Source of the DNA: Rostratula benghalensis
Lineage: Eukaryota > Chordata > Aves > Charadriiformes > Rostratulidae
Direction of reading: 5' to 3'
DNA length: 64,000 bases
NCBI GenBank assembly: GCA_013399305.1
Contig: VXAI01000092.1
Coordinates: 2,488,899-2,552,898, forward strand
The translations under genes and the position numbers were made by a program. The notes under the pieces were generated by a model. The model was not told the DNA's origin. It ran no database searches and saw only the letters and a list, made by a program, of their open reading frames with translations. Positions within the stretch are counted from its first letter, which is position 1. Each line of letters begins with the position of its first letter. Shown here one piece after another: positions 45,901-59,829 of the stretch.

Positions 45901-48900
45901 TTGGTTTTTTTTAAAAGCAAATTCCCAACTTTCACGATTAGATGAAAAAAAGACCCTTGGTAAGACTCAAAACCATGAAGGCACATGTGTCTCCAGTACA
46001 TTACTCTCATGACTTCTAAATTAATGCCCTGATGTGAGGTTTGTTAGTGCATGGGAGGCTCCATGATATGCTGTAATTTAGGAAACCCATGCTGCCGCAC
46101 GAGTATGCAAAGAAACAACAATCACAGTCAGGATTTGGGGTAGAGGTAGCAGATTGCTTTCTATGAAGGCTGCAAGGTTGTTTTAACTGGTGAAAAGGGA
46201 AAGGATGCAGAAGTCAAAAAACCGAAGTGATGAAGGGAATACGAGTTGGAACAAGGCTCCTGATTTTCCTTTTGCTGTGTGCTTCAGCAGATAGGAACCA
46301 TAGCTCAGGGCCTACCTAGGGTTTGTGGAGGAGGATGCTCAGGGTTTGTCAGTGGGTGATGTACTGACCCTTACAAACATGGAGTTGTCCCGTGTGCGTG
46401 TGCTCCTGCCTCACTGCAGGAAAATGTCCTGGTGAAGCAGCAAGCACCCCATTGCATGCCAAAGGAGTATTTAAACCCTCTGATCACATCCGAAGCATTG
46501 GTAGCTGCTTTGTTATTGGAAAGAAAAAAAAAACAAACCCCACAATAACATTCAAGCTGTAAATTAAAAGCCCACTGCAGATGTAGACTTCATGAGCAAA
46601 GTTATTAAGAGCATTAGTATGCATATTAGAAGTAATTAAAAAGAAGCAAACAGGAAGAATGCCAGGCGAGAACACACAGGTTGGAGGAGAATTCGCCACT
46701 CAATTACACAATTGCAAATTAATATCTTGTAAATAAATCCACCATCGTTTCCATGAGTGAAGTTACAGTCATGCTGTTTATAAGTAGCTTAACCATAAGT
46801 GCTGGAAACCAAAACAACAGCATACCATCTACAGCAACAAGAAAACAAAAATGTAAAGGAAAACACAACCAACTTGTCTGGCTGTTCTCAGTGGTGCCCT
46901 GGAAATGAGGTTATCCTCTCTCAGGATGCTGATACTTTGCTGAGGCCTTTGCAGGGCTGGGACATGCCTGATTTTTTTCTTAGTAATGCCATGATTGGTC
47001 AGTTCCTTGAAGATATTTGTCTGAAAAGACTTCTCTAATACTCCTACTGTTTTATAAATGTAGTTTATAGCTATAGTTGCTCATACTGTTTAATTGATGA
47101 ACTTTGGTTTTGAGTAGGCATAGTGATCGCTATCTTCTCTTCGTGAAATCCTTATTTGTGAGTGTTCTGTGAATAATACAGAAAGTAACTTCTCAATTCA
47201 TGTCATGTTTAGAAATTCTTTATTCCTTGTGTTTTATAGTTAAGCTGTAAAATGCATCATTGTATGCTCCTGACCAGAAAATGAAAAGCTTGTAAAACCA
47301 GGTATAATCACCAATGATATTCTTTTGGTTAAAACAAGCAAAGGGTTTTGAAGTATTTTCAAGAAGTATTTTAATATCTGAAAGTCGTCCGACTAGTCAA
47401 ATGAAGTCTGACTAGTCAAATAAAACATGACTCATAGAACCCACAAGGGAAAAAAAATATCCATCTTGTGTGCCCACATGCCAGACAATCTTTCAGTCCT
47501 CTTCAGATTAATTTACTCATGTGAAATCGATATTCCAAAGTGCTGCAGTACCTGCCAGAGCAACTAAGGTACTAACCAAGCTGGGCTCTATAGAACCTCT
47601 GCATTCTCTCATGTTCCACAAGGAGCCTCGACTGGTCTGCGCTGACTGGGGGAATTAAGGCCAGGTGAAATGCCAAGCTCCTTAGCTCATCTGCTGCAGA
47701 GCACTGGTCTGCAGTGTGCCTGATGAAGGCTTGTTATGGGAATAAATCCGATGTGCCTCTTTTAATAGGTCAGAGAGAGTCTGGAGCCTCTTCATACGCA
47801 GCATGGCACGATATCGTATATATCACAGAGGCTAAAAACACGATTGGGTTGCAAAGGCAAACACTTGAAAGTTAAGAAACTCCAGAATTAAGGATACTTA
47901 CTCAACTGTCATTTATCTCCCAGTGGCAAATGATTTATGATACAATCTCTAGCCACATGATCGCCCACTGGTGTCTTCCCCTCCTGGGCTGCCCGGGATG
48001 AGCAGTTTGTTTACTCTGTACTGAGTGTGCCCAGCCCATGTTTACTGTACACTCTTCTGCTTTGAAAACAGAGCTATTCATTCTTATGTGGGTTTGTTTC
48101 ATACAATCATGTCACTGGAGTAGCCTAGGAAAACAGAAGGTGTGCAGGGAGTCCCAGGCATTTCCCATCTACGGATGTTTGAAGAAGGGTGAGGGTTTCA
48201 CCTATGCAGGGGAATTGGGAAAAAAACCAAGGGCAATTCTCTAGGGCACCATCGCAGTGAAGCCCACTCGACTCACCAGCAAAATTCAAAGCCTTCTGTA
48301 CAGACACTCCATCCACAACTCTTTGCCCTGGTGTAAACCTCCTCTCCCTCCTTCCCACAATTTATCGCACCTATATCCTTTAATCAGGTCCTAAATTTCC
48401 CCCAGCTCTGCATTCATATGGGGCAACAACTTCTTCACAGATGCATTCACAGGTCATGTTAGGGACCTAAAATCATCATTTTGCTTAAGTTCTGGCATCT
48501 AGCCCTCGTTGGACTGACAGCACTTCCCACTTGTAACTGCAGGTAAAGTCACGGCCACTTGGGATGGCGCATCCCCAGGGAGTCAGGTGGGATGTACTAG
48601 CATCTCAGCTGGGTAGCTGTTGACTTTTCTCTCAGAAAACATAATTTGCTAGGCTTCTCTATTTTTTCTATGTAACTGCAAAAAAGTAGGTTGCTGAAAA
48701 GAAATAATGCTGCCATGACAGAGTTCTGGATATAGAGAAATTAGGCTTCCTCAAAAAAGAAGTCACTTATATCTTATTTTAACATAGGCAGAATTATGTC
48801 TTTTCCTCTAGCCTCACAGCTGGACACAGCTGTGCTGCTCTGCTTGAAATTTTCCACAGTAATTCAACGGGACAGAGATTTGGAATGAAAAATTTCAGTT

Positions 48901-51900
48901 CAAGTTTGACAAAATCACAAGCAACAGAAAACAAGGCTCCTAATGGGACATGCCGGAGACCTTAATAACAGATGCTGTCAGCAGCTCTGCTTATATTAAG
49001 CTGTGGGAATTAATGGTGTTCACTTTAAAATAATTTTCACATTTATATGTTGATGGGACTCATTGGTCAGACACTGTGTGCAGGGCAGATAAAGAAAATA
49101 GTGTTGCTAAGTCATCAGCAGTCCTGCAGGAGTATTTCAGACAAAACTTCCTTTGCATTTAAGAGCAGGATGGGGTTTGTCTCCGTCACAGCTCCAGATT
49201 CAGGGCATGTAGGTCTGACCTCTTTAGTGCCTCGCTCAGGATGGCTCCTGGTCTGTCCCACATGTGATGCAACACCCATGCTCCGTACCTGCCCTTTCAG
49301 AGAACAGTCCCCACATGGTATAGACTTACTCTACAGGCTCAGACCTTCTCAGGACGATCGTCAGCAAAGTGCTCCCAACTGGAATGACTGATGGGCATTT
49401 TCAGTCGCCTGGCTGGGCAAACCCAAGCTTCTCTTCAGTTGTTAGAAGAGGGTTATAAACGATTAGGAAGTGACCTCAGCTGATGACTATATCATGTTCT
49501 TTCATTCTATTCACTTATAGCATTTACAACATATCCCCATTATCGTTTAGACTTTTACAACTCTTAATGACTCCTTTATCAGAGCAGCAATAACCAATAA
49601 ATCCCCTTTGGCATTTATTGCCCTGTCTGTAATACATAAAAGCCCCAATTTATAATGTTTCATGAATGCTGAAGATTATTTTTTGAATGGCTGGTCCTGT
49701 AAAATTTCTTCAAATCCTGCTACAGAAATAAATTTGCTCTGATAAAGGCCCTGTTTCTGTGGTTAGCTCAGCATCAGCTCTAAATGGAATTCAGCCACAA
49801 CCTGTAATAAACTCTGTGGACTGGATGCTGTATGGCAGAGAGAAACCAGAAGGCCAAAATGACTTCCCTGGGGGAAGGTGTCCCATCCTCCACCCATGTC
49901 CTGCCAGGAGCTGTTTTGTTCTTAGCTGCTAGGAGGGGCTTCAGGCCTGGGCACATTTTTCAGTTTTCAGTGGCTAACAGCCATCACAGACAATACAGTT
50001 GGGTCTTGTGCGCTTGACATGGTCTGCTCAGAAGTCAGGTGTCTGAAACTAGTTGGCTGGGCTTTGTCTGAAAGTGGTGAAGTGAAACAGGCACCACCAG
50101 GAGAGGCTACATCCCATGCTACAAAAGGTACTCAAGAGAGAAGAGAGACACCTCTGAGGTGTGTGGTCCCAGCTGTCCTCCTCCCTTTGACAGAGGTGAA
50201 GCTACAGCCCTGGCCGACAACAGTCATCTGTCTTCCAAACAACTAAAACTGGATGTCTCGAATCTCTAGGTCTTCATTTGCAGTGATGACAACATAACTT
50301 TGAAGTTCTCCCTCTGCTATCACAGGCAGAGATCAGACTCCAAAAGTACTTTGGTTATTCATTGTTGTAATTTTTGCCCAACACCTAGTAATGCCCTGCA
50401 CTCCCTGTAGGACATTGAATGAATTACCGTGAGTACCATCTGAAAATGTGCGGGTACCACACGTACAGCTAAAAGACACTGCAGAAAGGAGTAGGATCTC
50501 TACTCCTTCCTTGCTGAAACCCTCCCCTGTGCTTCCAAAACCCAGCCATCAGAGCACAGCAAATTAGCCCTGGGGAGTCGTTTCAAACTGAACTGTTAAT
50601 TGAGGTAACCCAGGGATATTATGTGCTCCTGGCAACAGTTTCAGTTTTGCTCACTCTATTTCTAGATGCCAGACTTGGGCTTGCTTCAAAGCACAGTGCT
50701 GGGAAAACTGGACGTCAGCAGGTTTTGGACAGGCTTGTAGATATTTCTATGTGGTGAATGCAACGTTGTATAAAGGTGCTAGGTCCAAGTAAGGTATTGC
50801 CAGGGCTGAAAGTCGATATTGCTGTTCTGATGAGACACCATATCCCAGCTAATTAGCCATGATGGGAAACTGCCTATTTTGACCTGGACAGCGAGCTCAG
50901 CTAAGGCAGTGATCTTCCTCCTGACGTGAGCTAGCCCAGGCAGCTCTGTACCATGTGAAGATCATTTCAGTACTCAGTGCAGTTGGGTCTGTGCTGGAGA
51001 GGGCAAACGTGCTCAACTCATCTTGTTTCCTGTCTCCTCAGCCATCCGTTCATTGCTTTTCCCTGCTCTACCCAGCTCCATTGCCAGGTCCTCTCACTAC
51101 CCACTCTCTCATTTTAATCCTGGCTCCTGCTGACCCTCTTCTCCTCTCCAGAACTATAAACCAAACAGCTCCCTAAAGAACTTTTCATTAATATAATTTA
51201 TTAGTTAAATCGTCCCTCTGACCTATTTCCCGTTCAACTAGCATGTTTCCCCATCCACTCAATATAATTGGTACAGCACCTGAACTCCACTGCCGGGGTT
51301 TAAATGGTCTGACATATATCACTGAGTCACAGGATATTAAGAGAAAGGTGAGAGGATTATTGGCACGCTGCCACTGGGATCAGATTGGATTTCTTGCCCA
51401 ACCACTGAAACACGCAGTTGTATAAAAAGGGTTCGCGCAGGCTTGGTGTAGTCCTTACTCAAAGCCTGACTGCTTGAAAACAACACGGGGATTTCACTAA
51501 GGGCTGAAAGCTTGGCTGCGCAAGGAAGCCCTGCTTGTGGACATTGTCCTGTTGATTTTTGGAAGGGGACAGTCTGCGCAAGGCTCTGCGGGATGGGGCT
51601 GGCAAGGAGAGCTGTGCTGACCTGTTTGCTCTGGAGCTGGAGTCGCATCAACGTTCTTCTGCTGCCTGGTCGTGCTGGCCTGTTGTAGGTGTTGGTAGAG
51701 GCAGCCTGGCCTCACCTGCCAGACTGCAGTGGCCCCAGGCACCCCCATTGCCCTGATTTCTTCTTTCACATCATGGTTCGCCCCCCCTCCCTGGGGAGTC
51801 CAAAAGTTTAAGAAAGTATTAAACACTGAGCTGTATGTTTTCACTGATGGTTAATTTTGTTGCACAGTCTTCTCCCCCTTCTGAATTGTAAAACATCAAA

Positions 51901-53280
51901 GGGTGTAAAACACGGACATGCTGTGCCAACAGACATTCTGCCTCTTTGTTCTTTTTCCCAGGAAAAAAAAAGCCTGCCGACATCATCTGTCTTGTTCAGG
52001 ATCTTTACAATTGGCTCCCATCTTTTTTGAGCTCCTCCTTCTCTCCCCTCATCTTCCCTTGTCCTCCCACCCAATACCGAGGGGTAACCAGGGAAACCAG
52101 GAACCATGGCAACCCAAAGCCACATAATTTGTCTGCGAGCAAAAAAATGTAAGCATGCAAAATCCCTTTAATGTTTATACCATGTGACTGGGTCCAATTC
52201 TCCTCTTTTCCCTCCTCTTTGGAGCAAGGAATCGGTGGGCCTGCCTTCTCTTTCCTCAGGCTGCTGGTGCCATGAGCCCCAGGAAATGTTCACCCCCTGC
52301 CACTTGCTTCCCATGGCCAAAGCCCTTGGCTCCTTTTGCCCTTGCAAAGCTGATGTGGCAGCAGGGTCTTGGTTTCCATCAGCATGGAGGTCCTGTCCTA
52401 CCAAGAGCAACCGCACATGATAGAGCCGCCAACCCCACAGCACCTTGCTCCCTGTTATTATGATGAGGACCTGGTTGCCCTATCACTAAAAGTGCTCTGC
52501 AGTTCTGAATACATTTCTCAGCAGGATGTAGGGATGTGCTTTTATCACCAAGCAGAGGCAGAGAGCTCAAGCACAGAAGGGTCCAGTTTTCAAAGGAAGA
52601 GCCAAATGGGTGCTTCTCTGTAGCTCTGGACATCTCCTTGTCACAAAATGAGTCTGTGATAGAGGAGGGAAACGTGAATCTTCTTAAGTTTCTAACACTC
52701 TAGATGAGGGACAAGCCCTTCTTCCTGCTGGACAAGGCTGAGGACACAGAAGTCTGGAACACAGATTATGTATTTCTGTTACTATTTACTATAAACTAAT
52801 GATGGTGTTGGAGTAATGCTGTTGTCACTGTTCCTCCAAAAAGTGGGAAGGGAGGGCAGCTGGGGAGAGAAGACTATGATGGCTCCCGTCTCTCTCTCTG
52901 CCCCACCACACTTTCCCTTTTCCCCCCAAATGGGGAACAGGGTGACATTACCCGGCTGCCACTCAGTGTCCAGCAGCAGAGCTGTGCACGGGGAGAGAAG
53001 ATGAGGGCTCTACCACCCTGCTCAGAGCATCATCACGCTGGAGCAAAGTTCTGGGGGCTGAGACCTTGCTCCCTATCCCCTCGCTCTGCAGCCAGGGCAA
53101 TCTCCTTGGGGGAAGATAGTAAGATCCCAGCCCTTCAGAAATCCTACAGCCACTCCTTCTCCAAAGGGATATCACAAATGCTATTCTTGGTGGGGTACAG
53201 AAGTTTTTCGGTTTCAGCTGTGGAAGTGTCAGGCAGTATTGCCACCCAAGATTGCTCAGAGGCCATGTCAGCAAAGAAAT
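42940..53280. other. Intergenic sequence, no gene seen
   Basis: No exon with family resemblance on either strand. It includes octamer-type ATGCAAAT sequences (44543-44550, 45523-45530), a very A/T-rich stretch at about 45110-45300 with poly-T tracts, and a 19-bp tandem duplication at 47387-47424. It also includes an X-box-like palindromic core at 52100-52113. None of these proves function. Confidence 0.5.
47387..47424 (+). repeat. Tandem duplication of a 19-bp unit
   Basis: GTCCGACTAGTCAAATGAA is followed directly by GTCTGACTAGTCAAATAAA: two 19-bp units with two differences. Each contains the palindrome GACTAGTC. A perfect TGACTCA lies just after, at 47428-47434. Confidence 0.9.
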
Positions 53281-56200
53281 AACTGGCAGGTTTTGCTATG
53301 CTATGCTATGTGCAAGAAGTAAAGCGCTGGACTTCTAGCTTATTTCCAAAATAGAACGCTGACTATAAGTTGCTTTCTTTAGGAGAAGAACGATGACAGT
53401 AGTAATAAATTGTACACATTTATTTTTGAGTTTGCAGATGGGTGAATGTCAAGTGATGGTTGGGAAGAAAACAAACAAACCCTGGCAAGCAGCTATTTTT
53501 ATAGGATAGTTTTGTGTTGAAATTTCTGTAAGTTGGCAATGGAGTCATCATGAGACCTTTTATTCTGATAAGACCATGCCAAAATCTTCAGGAAACATCT
53601 TGCACGTTTAATTTTTTATTTAGAAAAGCAGGGGGAGGGAGGGGAACAAAGGCTTGGAGAAATGTTTGCAGACGTACAGTGTCTGCTCTGTAAGCCACAA
53701 AATGCTTTTTTACTCTGTGGATGTAAATGGGACTTTTTCCAAATCTGCCACTTGCTAAGTTCAAATCTGGGGTAGCTCCAAGTCAAGCCTTGCACCAGTT
53801 TTCTTCCAGGCTAGGGAGGGAGGTGTCACCAGGCAGAGTAAGCAAAGTTCACCAATGCTAAAGACCAGTCTGGGATATCCCACCTTTAAGGTCAATGAGC
53901 CTGTTAGAGAAGACTGGCTCTCCAGTGTCTCCAAGCACAGTCCTTTGAAAGAGAAAAAGTCAAAACTCTGCCAGTCATGTTGTCCCTGCCTCCTGCCTCC
54001 CTGCCAGCACCCAAACAAGGGCTGTTCATGAGAAACATTGAGCCAAGAGGACATCTGCTACCTTAATGACTGCAGCTCCAGGCCCAGTCCTCTGGGAAGT
54101 GACTTCTTTATCAGTGTTTGCTGTTTGTGTTTAATGTCTAAGAAATGTCTGGACTTTCTAAGACTTTGCGCTTTCATGTCATGAAAATGTTACTGTGTGC
54201 ATGCATGTGTCCATCGCTAAAATCTGCGCTATGAAGAAAACATTCTAGAATGAAATGTTGGCTCATAAAGTATTTTATGCTTAAAAAAATATATAGAGAG
54301 AGCCCTTATAATAATCAGACATGTCAAAATTCTGTTTATTAGAGTTGTTCTGTTGAAGTCTGCCTGCAGAGGGGAGGAAAGGGTTACCTACTCTGCAAGA
54401 ACGGAAATCTAAGACAGGAGCTTTATAACTGGCCCTGTGATGTGAACATTAGATAGTAATGTCTCAAAACTAAACTATTTAAGCAGCTCCAGTTTCTATG
54501 ATAAATTGACTTTGGCTTGTTTGTAACCAAGGGGACAGCTGCTTTCCAAAGAGCCTTTCTTACTGTTTATAAGGATTAGCTGGTTTTGTGTTGAGATTAT
54601 TGAGATTATCTTGATGCGTTTATTTAATTTTTATTTGTTGCCTTGTTTTCTTCATAATGTTAGTAACTTAGCTTTAAGAGCATCTTTTCCTTGATTTTAC
54701 TCCCTTTGTTTAAAATCAGTTTCTTTAAGTTTCTTGGGGGGCTAGGGCAGAGAGGGCTCAGAAATTGATGCCAGTTGGCCATCTGAAAGTCTGACCACAT
54801 CCTCCAAATTTGCCCATGGTTCCCTCTCTAAAGATTCATAGTGAATTCCACAATCTTCACATATGTGTGCAATTGCCAGTAGCTCACCAGTCTTTCCAAC
54901 AGAATTTGTTGTGAGCTCAAGCATTGAGAGAAATTTTCACAAGGGCTCATGAGTAGCACACAGTAAATCTTCCGAGTATTTCAGAGGTTGTTTGTAGAGG
55001 TCACACCTGGGCCTGAGCAGCAAGTTGGTCAAGAGGAGCTCTTGAAGGACCTCACATGCTCACTCAAAAGCATGTGCCTTATTTACATTCAAGACATGGA
55101 GCACCACAAGGCTCAAATTAAAACCCTGAGGCATCAGTCACTAATTAGCTTCTGTGCTCATTGAATACCCATGGAGCAATCTCTAGGCAGATGAAAGACA
55201 TATGCCAACCCCTTTGGAGAACGAGGGAGAGAGAACAGAGAACAAATGTTGGGTCAAGGCAGGAAGGATTATAAATTATAACCAAGTCCAGGATGGGGAG
55301 GGGTCAGGAGCCCTGATGAAGTGAAAAAGACCATCTGAAATGATAAGCAACCACTAACAACCACCATAACTGTCCAGAGTGAAAGGCCATAGGGGACAGG
55401 TAAAGAAAAAGAGAAGGCAAAGAGCCTTAGGAGGTGCCTGTGTGTTCCACCACGAAGCTAAGATCTCACTTGAGCTTGGTGCTAGGGAGTCTGGCCCTAT
55501 GGCTCCCTTCTAGACAACAAAATTCACATGCAAGGCACTGAGGTAGCACTCATTTCTTCTCAAGATAAGAGAACTCCTTTGACAACCTGACTTCTACCTT
55601 TCACAATGGATCTTCAGAGGAAGATTCCCGGCTCTAGCAGAATGACACCAAGGTATCATTGCATTTTGTGACACAGCTGCCTCTGATGTACTTTTGTGTT
55701 AGCATAATGTGTGCCCTCCTAAGTACCTCTGCTTGTTTTCTTCAGGTCGTCTGAACTTCTTCCTTTGAGGCTGTTTCCCTTACAATCTCCCAATTCCATT
55801 ATAAAATAGAACACATCTAAACATTCCTTAGGCTGCTGATACCACTTGCAACCAGGGGTAATGTATCTGCATTATGTATCCAGGTACATCCTGCTGGGAT
55901 AGATGCACCTGTCCATTAGTCCATGTGGGTAATCTTGTGCTTGATGCTTCTGCCACACAGAGAAGACACGGGTGTTTCCCATGCAGAGGGCTCAAATGCA
56001 TGCTCCTGGAGAGGAGGGGGAGGAGGAATTCATCCCCCAGTGAGAACTCTTGAAGGTTTTTACTAAAGCTGGAAGGCGTGAAAAGTGATAAGACATTGAT
56101 TAGGTCTCTGAGTCAGCGGTAGACATGCCCTCGCCGCGCTGCCGACCGGCCAATTCGCTCTCCCACTTGTTTGTTCCCAAACTTATCTCCTTGACTCATC

Positions 56201-58467
56201 CCAAACCCAGCTGATACCAGAGACAGGGAAACTACACACCACAGCCCCTTCGCCAGCCTGTGGTGCACCTTCTCGAGCTGTAATTCTCACACCAAGAACA
56301 AAAACAACAACACAGCAATGAACTTCTCTTTGCTAAATCAGAAGAAAAAAGAGCTGAAAATATTTGGGCTATAATGAGGAGAGGAGATCTGGAGAGGGAA
56401 AGTGAGTTATGAGAGTTCCTGGGAGAGGAAGAACTTTTTAAAAAGAAGATGCTTCCCTTCCATGCACTTCTGCTAAAAATGTGTCACATTGGCACCAGTC
56501 CCACATTTCAGTGAAGGTGATGTGCTCACCATGAGTGAAGCAGCAACCTCTGTAGCAGCAGCAGGGGCATAATATGTGGTATAGTCTTTCAGCTTTTTTT
56601 TTAATGCCAGATTGACATTTCACAGTGCCTGATGAGAGCAACAGGACCGGGCTGCTTCCCATGGGCACCCAGGTCCTGGATATACAGGAGCATCACCATT
56701 GGAGACAGTTCCTGTTCCTCACTGGCTCTGAGCTCAATGATTTGGACTCAAAATAGACTCCTAAACTCTGCTGCAACACTTGTATTTTAAACAACGTGCT
56801 GTGAGGTTCATGCGGCTGTAGTGGACACAGAGATAAAAAGGAACTTGGGGAAGGTGGAAAACATTTCCCTGTTCTTCCCTTGGATAGGGTAGCCTCTACT
56901 AGTCATGAGTCAGTCACCTTTGGAAAATCAAATAATTTCCCTCTTTCCTTGAATTTGCAAGAAGAAAACATGAGAGGCACCATGTGATACTGGTTGAGAG
57001 CAACTTGGGGAGCAGATCTCACCTCCCAGCACATGCTGCAGGAGCCCAGTGGGAACCTGATTAGATACAGGGAGGCCACAAAAGGAGACACAAGGGGCTT
57101 GGGTGGACTTGACAGCAGATGGAGATGGGCATGGGTTTAATTCAGGTTTGATGGGCATGAGGGAGACAGACCTGGGGCAGAAGTGTCCTAGGTTGGATGA
57201 GTAGCAGGAGAACAGGAGTAGTGGGGCTGGGCTCCTGCACTGGGAATCAGGATGTGGTAAGAAGGTGTGGGTAGGGGACTGAGTGAGGGGTGGAAGGCAA
57301 AGACATAGTAAAGGAGGGCAAGGTGGCTGGTGTGAGTGTATCTTCTCCTATGCACATGAACACTGACTTGCAAAGAGATAGCTAGAACCTCTCCTTTTAC
57401 TCCAAGGAACCCTGAGCTTTCTTCCTACCTTGACCTGAGGACTGCTGGTGCAGTGGCACCTCTCATGGACCCACCAGCTGTCCTGGAAAGTGTGTCTATG
57501 CTGTAATGACCATATAGTGTGTGGTGTCCTAGCTGTAATGAAGCCAGGAAAGAACTGATGTGCTCCAGGATGATGTCTCAGTGGGGAAGAGTCAGGCCAT
57601 TTGCAGGCTGTGAGGTGCCAAGTGGAACCTGCCTCATGGTCACCGGCCTTGTAACACACTCACCTGCTTGTGTCACACACAATGCCTGTTGCTAATATCA
57701 CCTAATCCCAAATAACCCTAATCACAAATAATGACTTGCAGTCTCTACTTTCTAAGGTAAGCCCTCTGTCTCAGCCTTTTGCTGCATCCAGCCTTCACTT
57801 TGGGTAGTGTAACGCACAACTACCAAGACTTCTTCCGTCTGATGGCCTCTTCTGCCTTCAGTTAGGTACAAGGGATGTGTCTCTTCTCCAGGAGGATGAC
57901 AGGCTCTGCTGGAGTGGGCTGCAGAAGTGTATCATCCCATAAATGAAGGGAAAATACAGCTCTGGCCTGGAGATGTAGATTTTATCTACTCTGCCTGTTC
58001 AATGTCCAGGTTAGTCTTGCTGCTTGTTGTAAATTCAGCAGCTCCAGGTTTTAATTCTCAGTGCAATGCTCCCACCTGCTTTGTGAAGTCCCAGTAACCT
58101 GTATGAGAAAGGCATCAGGTGATCTCCAAAATACACCCCAGAGCTTATGAGGAGCTTTACTGGTGACCAAGGTGTTTGTTAAGCAGCACTTGCTCTCAAA
58201 AGCAAGGAGGGCTGCCAGAGTAGATTTCCCTACTTTAATTAGTAGCCCCCAGCATTTTATACCAGGCATAGTGTGGATGTCAGTCTGTGCCTTTTGGTCT
58301 TCATTTTTCTTGATGGGGGTTGAATGCCCATGGTTGCCCTTTCATGTTTGAATTTTTCACAAGGACATCCTCAGCAGCGTCTCTTTGAGGCAGCCCCCCT
58401 TTCCTGCCACTCCGGTGACTGTGGTGCAGTGTGACATGCACATGAAAGGCCCAGCCTGAGAGGATGT
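53281..58467. other. Intergenic sequence, no gene seen
   Basis: No recognisable exon or transposon. A small (GCTAT)3 run lies at about 53295-53310. A local CpG cluster with two AP-1-type sites lies at 56109-56198. The rest is ordinary mixed-composition sequence. Confidence 0.5.
56109..56198. promoter_or_regulatory. CpG cluster with two AP-1-like sites and a CCAAT box
   Basis: TGAGTCAGC at 56109-56117 and TGACTCA at 56192-56198 bracket a short stretch rich in CpG (56115-56158), unlike the CpG-poor surroundings. CCAAT occurs at 56150-56154. This could be an enhancer or a small promoter. It is a motif-level inference only. Confidence 0.3.
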
Positions 58468-58487
58468 GCTGCTGCTGCTGCTGCTGC
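58468..58487 (+). repeat. Short (CTG)6 repeat
   Basis: Six CTG units in non-coding sequence. The run is below the length at which such repeats usually become unstable. Confidence 0.9.
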
Positions 58488-58489
58488 AG

Positions 58490-59829
58490 GTTTGCAAACT
58501 GAGTTCACTGCAAATCTCAGAGGCTCATGCAGAAAGATACCCACTTTCCTTTTTGCCCCCCACTGCTTCTCTCTCGGAGGCAGAGACATTTGTCTGAGCT
58601 GAATCAGCTGCAGGAGGCATAGCTGGAAGGCTGTGGACTTTCCTGCTTACCAACTCACAAACACGGGGATGGGCCTCGGTGTCACAGGCTCTGCCTGCGC
58701 TGGCAGAAACCGGTGCTGGCTGGGCACAGGTAAAATTTCAACTTCACTTGCTGTTAAGGCACATGAGCTCTACTTTACGTTTTGCAGCTTCAAAAAATGA
58801 AGGGAAATTACTTGTTTTTCAATGTCATTCCTGGTGCAGTTATTAGAGGTTGAAGACCCTTTATGAAAAACTGCTGGAGGGCTATTGTAGGTGTGTGATC
58901 CTGGACCCTTGACTTTACGACTCTGGATTTGCAGACTTTACCTTTCTTTTTTTAAAAAAAAAACACCCTTTCTTTGCCCTTCCAGCCATATCAGAAAACC
59001 CTCATCTTTCCAGACCCTCACCAGCTAAAGGGGCACAGGGATTCCTATGCATATTCAGGACAGTATTTAAATAAGCAGCAGTACCTTGTAGATCGTTTGC
59101 TTCGCGATGTTGCAGGTGTTGCATTTTGTATGGTGTAGTGAGCGTTGTGGGTGTGTGTTGACGGAGTCTGGGATGGGGGCCTGATTGTCATCCATGGCAA
59201 GATATAATGGCGCTGGACCATATTTACTTCTCCCAGTTTCTCAGCAGGGCTGGGTTTGTGAAAGCAGCAAATTTGCACATTATTCCCAATTACAGGGGTA
59301 TCTGACCTGAAGACAGAAAAGGGGTAGCTGTCAGGCTAAATTGCTAAAATTCAAACTCAGTCTTTATTGATAATGAAGTGTCAAGAGAAACACTTAGATG
59401 GCTGTAGCCCACCCTACTCCTCATCACCTGTATTGGTAAGTTAACGCCTGTATTGGTAAGTTAACCACCTGGATCCAAACTGTCCTGCAAGTGTAGTGTG
59501 AAAGAATGTGCAAAACTCCAAATCCAGACACAAATCTGCTTGAAAATGACAAATTTATTTAGTAAAATGGTTAACTAAACCCTTCTGTTCGAACAACTCT
59601 TCCACGTGGACATTCAAACTCTAGGTCCAAACTGAAGCTGAGTGCTGGGGCACTGAGCAGCACTGCAGTATTTCCAGAAGTTGCTCAAGGAAGCTTCCTC
59701 CAAAGAGTGAAACTATTAGGTGCCAGAAGATGCTGAGATCTGCATCTGTTTGCCCAACTCTTGGTGTGAACCCCTGACTGGCTGGATGAATTAGGCCCTT
59801 AACGGCTACAGAAAGGCTTTGGAAATAAA
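58490..59829. other. Intergenic sequence, no gene seen
   Basis: No recognised exon. The stretch includes the 20-bp tandem duplication at 59427-59466. A minus-strand open frame at 59278-59045 (77 codons) has no recognised family and no splice context. Confidence 0.5.
59427..59466 (+). repeat. Tandem duplication of a 20-bp unit
   Basis: CCTGTATTGGTAAGTTAACG is followed directly by a second copy that differs only in its last base. Each unit ends in the GTTAAC palindrome. It looks like a recent replication-slippage product. Confidence 0.93.

Noticed and set aside
58468..58487. CTG repeat as an expansion-type locus
   Set aside because: Only six units and no gene around it.
59045..59278. 77-codon minus-strand frame as a possible exon
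   Set aside because: Composition is odd (His/Thr-rich) but there are no flanking splice sites of quality and no family match.
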